Origin: Neelides folsomi
Lineage: Eukaryota; Arthropoda; Collembola; Neelipleona; Neelidae
DNA length: 64,000 nt
NCBI GenBank assembly: GCA_034687125.1
Contig: JAQGBZ010000209.1
Span: 1-64,000 of the forward strand
Reading direction: 5' to 3'
Shown here in pieces: positions 54,201 to 64,000 of this stretch. The number at the start of each line of letters is the position of its first letter. Within the stretch, counting starts at the first letter, position 1. The notes under the pieces were generated by a model, which made no database searches, was not told the origin of the DNA, and worked only from the letters and a program-made list of their open reading frames with translations. The position numbers were made by a program, and so were the translations under genes.

Positions 54201-56455
54201 CAGATTGGGAAAAAAAGTAATCAGCTCGGCTCTTATAATTCAAGGAAAATAATTTGAAATTTAATTCTTACTTTCGCCTCATTGGGAAAAACAATAATGG
54301 TCCTTAAAGTTGTTTCCATCGTAACTATGTTTTTCAATATCCTTCGGGGAAGGAAAAATATTTCCTCTGGTTTCAAACGATATGTAATATAATAAATATA
54401 ATAAATATTATACAATAAATACCATATATAAATACCATATATACAAATATGTATCTAAACTGACCAACTATAATTTGTCAACTCCAAGTCAATTAAGTTA
54501 ACATTTTTTATAAAATAAATATCTATGTAAATAAATATTTTTGTTTTCCAAGTAGTACAAAGAGAGTTGATTGGGTAGCAGGGAAGGAAAAACATGGATT
54601 TTGAAATGTTTCCCGAACTAAGCCCATTAGCAGGAGAGAAGGAAAACAAATTCACATTTGCCTCCAAGATAATTCTCAACTTCAAAGGTTCCTTCATTTC
54701 CTTTTGACTTCCTCCGTGGGCTCATTTTAATATTTCCATTTGAAATACAATTCTTCTCCTTCTACACATGTTTAGCTTCTCTTCCCAATTATCCAATTAC
54801 CACACCATATCACTTTACCTTATTTGGCACAAATTTGGGTTGGGTGGAAAAACAAATCGTTATTTACCAACTCAAAATTCCCTCCATCGAAAATTAAAAT
54901 AAGAATGGACTCACCTGAGCACGTGACTGTTCCCCCACCAGAATGACGTCTCTGGTCGCGTCATGAATGGGAATGTCGGAAATGAACAACCCACGGGTCG
55001 TGAGACCTTCGAGGCCGTCAATGAGAGGCGATCCGAGGAATAATAAACATTTGGACTCCGAGCAGTCGATCATTTGTCCTTTTAATTCCATCCCCTGAAA
55101 CAAAACGATTGTTCCAATAATTGGATATTTATTCACTCAGATTTCCTCCGATATTGGCAATTTAAAAGTTTAAATGGGAGGAATCTCGGGTTGTTTCTTT
55201 TAAATCATTAAGCTTGACTAATGAACCTCACAAGGCTCAGTTCTTTCCAGACCTATTGATGTGCTGTGTGAGAAAACATTATCGGTCCCGCCATGGGTAA
55301 TGGGTGCGTGGACCAAATTGTATCGAATAAATATAAATAAGTTGGAAATCATTGGAAGGAACGGCGGGAACATTTGGACTTCTGGTTCGCTAATTTGCCA
55401 ATTCTCATTCGGGAGGCGTCGGGAGGTTGAGAAACTTTCCCTTTCATTACACGTTGTAAATAAGGTCGTTCGTGTCGGTCTGAAGGTGAGCGCAATAATA
55501 AATACATGAACTCGGTGCGAGGGGGGAAATTAAAGGATTCTCGGAGTTAAACTCTCTCCCTTTGGACACGTGATAAATGGGCCAAACCTGCTGTGGCTGA
55601 TCCTTGAGGAGATTCGAGAGACGGATGACGAAGGGAGTGTTCAGCCGCTCAAAGATCTTCTCATAGGAAATGAACTCAAAGTCGGGGCGGACGAATTGGA
55701 ACAACTCGGAGACGAAGCCGGTCTTGGGCTTCTCCGCCCCCAGGCGATACATCTGGGCGAAGACCTTCAAGAGCGACGACCCCAACTGGACGATCTTCAG
55801 CTCCTCGTTGAGGACAAAGTGCCAGGGGAAAGCTCGGGAAAAGTTCTCCACTGAGAGCGTCGCGTCCTTGGGCGCCTGGGAAAACTCCCCCTTGGCCCCC
55901 TCTCTGGGGGCAAAGGTGAGGTCGAAGAGGAGATGACCCCCCACCCTTCGCCCTTCGACCTTAACCCAGGGAAGGGCGTAGAAAGTGAGGGCGATGTTCT
56001 CCAGCACTGACTCGAAGAACGGGCAGAGAAGCTCGTCCTCGATCGTGGCCTTGTACCGCACCGTGTACTTTTCCTGGCGGGAGGGAAGTTCCTCGCCCGG
56101 GTTTTTCATCGTCACGATTGTCTCCGCGATGCTCTGCATGCTTTCAATACTACACAAATGAATATAATTAATCATAATTATATTCATGTTCATTGGGTGT
56201 GACTAAAATGATAAAGTAGGGCCTAAATACTGTACTATTAGGTCAATGGTTACCAGTTACCAATGTACCAATGGTTATCAGAATATAGTCTCACTTACCC
56301 CTGGGTGGAGTGTTTGAGGGCCTCAAGGACTCCGTCGAGATTGATGAGAAATTGGCCAAAGTCTGGGCCAAGGGATCGATAAGCCCTTTCGTAGTGAGAG
56401 GCCAAAGTTCGAAAATACGCTTTCCCCAATTCTCTCGTGAAAGTGACCAAGGCAG
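51211..56455 (-). CDS. GUCY1A: Soluble guanylyl cyclase alpha subunit (3' part of gene)
   Basis: Nine minus-strand exons are in phase: 56455-56299, 56149-55588, 55094-54915, 54050-53912, 53861-53695, 51866-51723, 51664-51510 and 51394-51211, the first requiring one base from an upstream exon. (The count is eight listed exons plus at least one upstream exon.) The order is the end of the H-NOX domain (56455-56299), an H-NOX-associated PAS-like region ([21 protein letters not shown]), [11 protein letters not shown] and [20 protein letters not shown], a coiled-coil signalling helix (about 54050-53912), and the class III cyclase domain. The two metal-binding aspartates typical of alpha subunits are visible in [15 protein letters not shown] and [32 protein letters not shown] and GTSHFL follow. 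The alpha/beta heterodimer makes cGMP from GTP in response to nitric oxide. The alpha assignment rests on SDIVGFT, GQMI and the C-terminal PGTSHFL block. The introns at 51867-53694 and 56456 onward are long. Confidence 0.92.
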
Positions 56456-59400
56456 CTGAAATATTTTGAAAAATTGAAATTTAGGAAACCACCAATTTCA
56501 TTTAGGACCCATTCAATTCATGGAGAGGAAGGGGATTTGAATTTATTCTTTCAACCAAATTGATCTATTCACACTCCTTCCTTTAAAAGAACTTGGCTCA
56601 TTGAGAACCATTATGCCGGCGGAGAAATCTCACATTTTCCTCACACTGGGGCCCAGATGGACCGGGAATGAATAATGTTGACATGTGGTGAATTTCAAAA
56701 TATCCAATTTCCCTCTGCTTCTTAGAGGGATTGGCATGTAAATCCCGTTCTTAACATCCACTCGAAAAGAGTAAATCAAACCTATCATTTCATTCTTTTT
56801 ATTACAGTCCTTCCAAGTATTTAATTCAGCTTTTCATGAGGAATCGGAGAAGTCATAGAAGGGGAAATATTGCAAGTTAAAACCGGGTCCTTTTTCTACT
56901 AAATACACATTTTGAGTACGGGAAAAAGATTTTTATCCCCGAGTTTACTCTCCCGCCCCGAACTCTCATTTGAGCTCTGGTGGGAAGGGACGGATAATAA
57001 AGGGACGGTTCAGAGGTGTTGAGACTTTTTATGACGTAGAAACGAATCTTATGGATCATCATAATTTTTATTGAACCGACCTTCGTAGTCACATAATGCC
57101 TATCTCCCTCTGTACATTAAGTATTTATGCCAAATATCTCCCTGTGTACTATATGAATGGTATATGTAAGACATGATGGACTGAAAGTATGGGGGCTGTG
57201 GTGAGAAACCAAATGCGTGTTGGCGGAAATAAAAGCCATCTTCATTTGAGCATTAAAAGCCTTTCCTTGGGATTCCTCAAATAAAAGGTTAAAGGAATTG
57301 ATTGAGAGGATCTTTTACTCCCTGTGTTAAAAACGACGTGGAGTTTTGAGGTCCGTAATTGATTTTGAAGGGATAGGGAGCGGAAATGTGATTAGAAAAG
57401 GGGCCCATGTGCCCATTCTTCCCTCTAACCGGAGGAGAAAGGCGGAATTGTGAAAAGAGGAAAAGGATGCTGGCTATAAATTAGAGATTCGCCGGATGTG
57501 GGATGATCATGAAAAGTGGGAGAGTTGAGGGGGCTTCCACAAACCATAAAAATGCGGGAGGACATATATATTTATTATATTCTCCCAGGTTCAATAATTG
57601 GTCATAATCAATAATTTGAACATTTAATCAAAAAATAAAAGTAAATATGTAAAGTTCATTTAACAGAAAGTTAATAGGGAACTATGTACAATATATGTAA
57701 TTCTTAATTCCCATTCATTTCTCACTTAATTTTATGTAGATACCTTAAAATTGTTTTAAAGGTAAAAAACTTAAGAGCGGTTTGGTAAAATTATGAGCTT
57801 TCCATTTGCATAAAAGTTATTTTTAGGCCCGAGGACCATTTTTATATCTACATTGGGAAAATGTCTTGAAGGGAGAGTTTTGACAATCAATGGGGTTCAT
57901 TTTGTCGTCTATTCAAATGCGGAGATTCCCGTGAGGAGAAAAATAAAGTGGATATGAGAAGAAGTTAAGGTCGAAGCCGAGGGTCGTTAATGGTTGCACT
58001 TTATGTCCCAAATGGGTCTGCTCCTCCAATGACTTCCTCCAACAAGACGTTCCATTTGAATGTCAAAATGGTCCATTTGAACATCTACGTAAATGTCTCC
58101 ATGTTGGAAGTTCCATCAAAGGTAAATTTCCCAAATGATGAGAAGACGAGGAAAAAAGATTTAGAAATAATGAAGAAATCATTTCATGTCGGGACTCATC
58201 TTCTCTCATGGAACATTTGATGGGTTCGGCAGTGATTGTAAACAGTGGTTATGGTTATTATGGTATGTAATACTTCTTATGACTGCAATGTTCCATATAT
58301 TCCTCATATTCATAAACTGTACCATACACGTACATAAATTATAGAAAATTTATGTGCATAACCAACACATATGTTTTTTGCAAAGGAAATATTAATTAGC
58401 CAGGATTCTTAAAAGGTTTTTTAAATGAATGCTAAAGTGTTTTTAAATCACTCTTTTTCTCTTTTCTTTTTTTTTAAAAAAATTAGCGAAAGTGGGAAGG
58501 GTCGAAAAAGCGTCGGTGGAGAGTTTTGATTTTCCTATAAATTTCATTTTTCTCCCCGCGAAGGAAGTTTGGGTGAAGGCGCGATGGTTCTTGAATCAAA
58601 ATTTTCCAAAGGAGCCTGATGGGATTAAAAGATAAATGCGGGTTGTTGAGGAATCGAACCCAATTTCCTTCTTTTATGGGGTCAATTGAGCTTTGGGGCA
58701 GTTGGAAGTTTTTCCGGGTTTTGATTCTTCCTCGGGTGGTTGGAAATGGCTTAATGGGTCGACCATGTGAAAAACCCTTCATTTTCTCCCGACCGAAGGT
58801 CGTTGGAACGTCGAGATGAAGAAATTTATTCTTCGCCCCTCTCGCTAAAAACCTTTGGTTGGGAGAAGATAGTTAAACCATTAATTTCTTCTTCACATCG
58901 AGAGAAGTGGAGAGGAAGGGAGATTGGGAGCGTTCAATTCATATTCTGTATCAAATCCTTTGGAGGAAATCTCCTTGGTCCAAAGTCAATCCTAATCCCC
59001 TGGTTTTGAATCAAAAACGGAGGGTTTTTGGTTTAGGATTTAAATTCGGATTGGATTGTACATGAAATTGTTATTTTAAATTAATAATTCAATGCCTGGG
59101 AGTTTAAATGTTAAATAATTAAGGAATTAATATATATATTTGCCATTTTGTATGTAAGTCAATGATGTTGAGAGAATTTCCTTGGAGAAAAGTTCTTTAT
59201 AAATTATAAGCTTTCCCAAATCTGCCAAATCCGGAAAATTCCATTTTGGACGATCAAAAGGGTCTTAATTGGAAACCATTTGCATGTTGGAGTGGAAACA
59301 TCTAAAATTCATTTCCTTATTAAAAGGCGCAAATGCAGGAACCTCTTAATTAGACTCATTTTCTCCTAGGAGGCTCAAGGCGGAGTTGTCATAATTTACC

Positions 59401-61406
59401 TAACTAAATTCGCATGATGGATCCTTTTATTTTACTTTCCTCCAATTCCCATTTCATTAAAGTGGGGTTCATAATTCAAATGCGAATCAACCCAATTGTT
59501 TGTTTCTTCCCGCTCACTTTAAATAAACTCCCCGACTTTTGAGCCGTTCCCAATGAGGCCAAATATTATCCCGGGTAATCCTATTGTTGTATTAAACTCA
59601 AGGCCCCTGGAAATGGAGTTTTTACACCGCTGGGTTTTCATGTAATTTATTAATTCTTAAATCGTCCCATGGTTTACGGCCGCGTTTATTTAAATAACAA
59701 ATATGTATGGTAAACATTGGGTTTATTTCCTATGTAGGGCGGTCCATTTTGAAAGTGGTTTCCCATTTGGTGGAATAAATGTTGGGACGTTGGGAGGATT
59801 GAAATCGGAGTTTGTGAGCGTATCAAATGCCTTTTCATTTCCTTTCTCTCCGAGGGCGGAGAAATAAACAATTTCAAAGGTAGTAGATTAAGATGTGGAG
59901 AAAAGGTAATTTATAGACCCGGTCCAATGGACAAACTTCCACCAAACAAAGGAAAATCCATAATTTGAGGAAAGAGGAATGAGAACCCGTCATCATATTG
60001 TTCGCAAAATTAATCCCAGCTTTGAATCACCCGCTTTCACCTCTTTTTTCACCCTCCATTTCCTCTTTCATTAAATGTTTCAATATTCCCGCCTTAGGTC
60101 GCAAGATCTAATTTCATTATTTCTTTGTTTACCCGCTGGCTCCTCAACGAGGATCTGTCTCAGTTGACTGAAAATATTTGTACTTTTCCCTCCCTCCTCT
60201 CGGACCTTTGACCTGAAATGTAAAAAATACATATTTAAAAAAGACATTTAAAAAAGACATATTTAAAAAGGCATGTTTTAGAAAGCCGAGGACATTTCAA
60301 ATTCCCTGAGTGGTTGGATCAAAATGACCTCCGACGGCCTTTCCAATTGGCGGAACTTTGGATCGATTCTTCTGTGTTCAGTGGGTTTTTGTGAGAGATG
60401 AAGATGAACTTTCTCCTCCTCAACATCCCCAAGACATAAATCTGCGACATATGCATTATGCATCCCTTCCCACCCATCCCACACATTCCTCAACCGCCCC
60501 AGTCAAAGGACCTGTTAACACCGAAGGACCGATTTTTAATAATCGGAATCCAAACTTCCCCCTGGAATAAAATAAAAGGGTAATTGGGCGTGAATTAAAA
60601 TGTTTGTTCTGAAGGGTGGTCGTAAATTGCGGAGACTTATGAAGGTAGATAAACATTATGTTGGCCCTTATCAGGAGAAAGAATGATGTGGGAAATAGAT
60701 TTATGATTATTTCTCCCTAAACTCAAACTACAAATTTTGATGTCGGGGGAAGTTTTCCCATCTTCGTCGTATTGGAATTCCCTCAACAACTTCATGTCTC
60801 CGCAATGAGTTTTCCCCATCAAAAACGAGGGTCTGCCAACGGATGATCAATTCCGCCCTAAAACCCGCCCACCCCAAACGCCTTCCAACTGGGGGGAAGT
60901 AATAATTGGGAAAGGGGGGTATTATGAAATTTCTTAATGGAGGTTATTTGTATTCCACGTGGTGATATGAGAAAGTTTCTCTTGCTAATGGCCTAATGAC
61001 GATAAATCCCATTTTGAGTAAATAAGGAGTTCCTTTGGGGACTCGGCGGAACAACGCGTCCGTTCAACTGAGGAAGGGCAAATAAGGATTTTCCATCCAC
61101 CAACTTTCCTACTTTAATTATTGAATAATTGAAGCGTTTCCCTTTCTCCCGCTCTTTGGAGTCCCCGCCTAGGGAGAACAATTAGCCAAAGTCCCCCAGT
61201 GAGAGAAAGTGCAAATATGTTTCATAATTCCCTCCTCATCATTGTTTAATTGTTTTAATCCAAATCTCTCCTTCAAACATACCCATTTCCTCGCCGAATG
61301 CAAATTGGAAATTCGAATCAATTCCCATTGTTTACAATAAATATTGTGTGGGAATCAACTTTTCAACAATTCCTCATTTGCTGGGAAGGGGAATAAAAAA
61401 ACTTAC
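56456..61406. other. Probable long intron of the guanylyl cyclase alpha gene
   Basis: No confident exon is visible. Reading phase shows that at least one further small exon encoding the middle of the H-NOX domain should lie here. The frames near 60300-60450 and 60750-60830 were considered but could not be joined in phase. A short tandem patch of ttaaaaaagacat-like units lies near 60230-60270. Confidence 0.4.
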
Positions 61407-61486
61407 CAAACTTTGTCAGCTTTCTTGGTCCAGAGATCTGCCGAGTGGGTTTTCATGTACAGAAGACTTTTCTCCACAAGCCCCTC
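61407..61486 (-). CDS. GUCY1A: Probable upstream exon of guanylyl cyclase alpha (start of the H-NOX domain)
   Basis: A minus-strand exon lies between a good acceptor (ggttttgtag) and donor (TTTG|GTAAGT). It encodes EGLVEKSLLYMKTHSADLW and a following TKKADKVW. Spacing and character match the first helices of H-NOX domains (GxVxxxLxxLxxxxYGxxxW). It lies on the same strand, about 5 kb upstream of the next recognised exon. It ends with two extra bases, while the 56455 exon needs one, so a missing middle exon is implied. The initiator exon is further upstream or outside the window. Alternative: an exon of a separate gene. Confidence 0.5.
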
Positions 61487-64000
61487 CTACAAAACCCAAC
61501 AAGCTTTTAATTCCAATTGAACTTAATTCCTTATCAATTTTCATTTATTCCAAAGTGTTGTTAATTGACGGAATTCAACCTTTATAACTCTTTTAATTAA
61601 GTTTGACGATCAATTTGGACAGAGTTGGAAAGACTCGGGGAGAGTCAACAAAATGCTTATAACTCATTAATTAACCCAAACTTGTGAAGATTTCCCTAAA
61701 TGGATACATGCTTTCAACTACTTATTTAAGTTACTTATTAAACCTTAAATTATGCAAATGACATGACTCATTTACTTAATTAAAGGATTTAATTACTTAA
61801 TTAAATCCAAATATTTGATTTAAATTGAAAGTTTCAATATTTTTAAAGAATCTCTATTTGTATTGTCAAACAACTCAAACAAGGTTTAAAATTTGGCTGG
61901 AAGTTGAATTTGAATTTGAGGCGCGTGAGTTAAATAGATTTAATTAAATCCTCCGTTTCACAAAACACAAGTCAAACGAGGAATTCCAAATTAGAACAAA
62001 TTTACTTCCTCATCAACCAAACAATCGATCTCCAATTACGCAATTATATTTCCATTTTACATTCCTTGGAATTAATTTAGAGTTTATGGCCATTAGGTTT
62101 AAGGCGGCTTTGTGTGTGTGTGTATTAATTGGATTAAACATTTGATAATGATCCTCTAAGTTTGGGGGCTTAGAAAAGTATGTATAATTATATTTTTCCT
62201 AGGGTCTAATTAACGCGATTAAGATCTTAAACTCAATTATGTCGACAGTGATGAAGGGCAGGGGTTTGGGAAAGAAATAAAGTTTCTTATAATCAACGAA
62301 GTTTAATTTAACATAATTATCCAGACTTTCTCAGAGTTGGGGATTTGTGTGTTGTGAGTCCTTAAGGTGGCATTAGATCGCATTTACACTTGTCCTATAG
62401 ATCCACCATGTAAGTAATAGGTTGCATTGGGCATAGGAATTCCCTATAAATCCTCTCTTTAATCTTCAAACTTGGACTTTTTTCGGCTCATAAAGTTGGG
62501 TTAACTCCGTTGGAACAATAAATTCCTTCACTCCATCGATGGAACTTTTTGGACAAGTTTAGAAGAATTTTGAAGTTATTTAAACAAGTTGTTTTCATTG
62601 CAAGACTCAAAGGCCCCGTGTGTTCTAAATTGAAGGTAATCCGGATCTGCTGTTTAATTATGTTTGCTCCTGGTTTACCCTCTTAAGTCAAGTCCCCAGC
62701 GGTTATTCGCCCAACACATCCAGCCCACATTGAGCTAAGGGCAAATATTTGAGCCCTCGAAAACATCTCAAGTCCTAACGGCAAACCCGTCATTATATGA
62801 CCTAAATGTATGGCGAGAACACTTGAGAGTTATCAGATTAAGCGCAGGTTTTAGGGTGGAAGTTAATTAAATATCCAAAGAGCGGAGTTTAGCCAAGTGA
62901 GGTTTTATTAAAATTGACAGGATAGTTTTTCTAAGGATGTTTGTCTTCTGATATTTTGGAGGATGAAAGGATGAATTATTCGGTTGGGGGAAAGTTAAAA
63001 GAGAATAAGAAAAAGTCCTACGGCACTCCATGGAAGGATTACACAATTTCATCATCTTTTTAAACTTTTCTTTTAATACATATAGCCCTGGAACAACAGA
63101 AAAGACAATAAATTAAATTTAAACTTTCCCCGGGGCCCTTAACTTGGATAAATATCTCGTGTAATTTGATACATCTTCGGGTTTTAGCCAATAGACCAAA
63201 GCATTCAAACCCCATCAAAATCACCCGCAAATATTTGCTTTTTTACCCCTTGGATCTACTAGGAGGAAAATCAATTGAGTCAAAAGGGAATATTTCCATT
63301 TCAAGGGAATATTTCCATTTCTTAAGCTTCTCCTAAATCTCTACATTTAATAAAAAAGACTTTATAGGAAGACTCCCAGTATCTTTTTCAATGGGGATCT
63401 CTTCCCGCTCCGATCCAACATTGAGGTCCAAAGGTCGGAAATATCACGAGGTCGTAATTGTGAATAAAATGAAACAAATTGTTATGGCACTCTCATGAGA
63501 AGGAAGATCAAAAGTCCCGCCATAGATTGGGTTTAATTGAATCAATCCATTTCCTATTCCTAATTAGTTAATTGAACGGGGGAATTTGATTTCAAATTTA
63601 CAAAGAGACATCACAGGGAAATGGTGAGTTCCTAATTATGACAATTATGATTTTGGAATTCGGGGAAATGGGAATTTAAATTAATTTTATTTCCTCTCCC
63701 CTTGTTTGGCCCGCTGGGGGAAAAGGAGCATTGGATTTAATTGGGATTCTTGGGAAATATTCCGGAAGGAGGATTGGGTGAGAACATTAAATTTGGAATT
63801 GATTTTCCCTCCCTTTTGTTAAGAGTAATTGATGATACTTCATTCCATCTCAAGCAGAGATAAAGGAGGAAGGGAAAAGTAGGTCAACTTTCATCTTTAC
63901 AACAAATGGGATTTTTATATCAAATAAACCCATTTTCATAATTTCACCAATCAACACAGTCATTGGATATTAAAGGATTTCTTCATTCGGATTCAAAGTC
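61487..64000. other. Right-edge region without a recognised gene
   Basis: Composition is AT-rich to moderate, with no supported coding exon. It probably lies in the 5' part of the guanylyl cyclase gene or its upstream region. A small direct duplication of gggaatatttccatttc occurs at about 63287-63320. Confidence 0.4.

Noticed and set aside
58648-58664. A tRNA T-arm-like gggttcgattcc on the minus strand
   Set aside because: No box A, D-arm or matching acceptor stem lies at the right distance.
60278-60822. Minus-strand frames considered as the missing H-NOX exon
   Set aside because: Parts look similar (YDEDGKTSPDIKI), but no acceptor and donor pair joins both neighbours in phase without a stop.

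Overview
This is an AT-rich nuclear window from an animal, most likely an arthropod. The genes are split by many short GT-AG introns. The gene set includes a PVF-type PDGF/VEGF growth factor, a vermilion-type tryptophan 2,3-dioxygenase and a soluble guanylyl cyclase alpha subunit. Coding exons are much richer in G and C than the surrounding DNA. I could not resolve the species or order from sequence alone. Exon models below were built by eye from splice sites, reading phase and family similarity.

Layout. The left edge (1-710) is a 346-bp tandem repeat, followed by a gene-poor stretch with a tiny TA-flanked hairpin. A GC-rich single-exon-like gene (5081-6568, +) encodes an unrecognised nuclear-type protein. 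It is followed by Tudor-SN/SND1 (9486-13975, +, 15 exons), a PWWP2-family protein without a PWWP domain (15764-17360, +), PRELID1 (17663-18699, -), a PDGF/VEGF-like factor (19591-22766, -), tryptophan 2,3-dioxygenase (24976-27399, +), RuvB-like 2/reptin (27568-29622, -) and an M28-peptidase-like secreted or anchored protein that seems catalytically dead (30824-34002, -). A possible small two-exon gene lies at 36142-36583 (-). From there to 44.4 kb I see almost no coding sequence, but there are two inverted-repeat elements. A very GC-rich exon of a single-pass membrane protein follows (44482-45369, +). Next come kynurenine/alpha-aminoadipate aminotransferase AADAT (46423-49871, -) and soluble guanylyl cyclase alpha (51211-56455, -), with a probable 5' exon at about 61.4 kb across a long intron.

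How the genes relate. Tryptophan 2,3-dioxygenase and AADAT act on the same kynurenine route (tryptophan to kynurenine, then to kynurenic acid) and lie about 20 kb apart, with unrelated genes between. The other genes are a mixed housekeeping and signalling set: RNA regulation, chromatin, mitochondrial lipid transfer, AAA+ chromatin remodelling and cGMP signalling. Four inverted-repeat elements that look like non-autonomous DNA transposons, plus one tiny hairpin, lie in introns and intergenic DNA.
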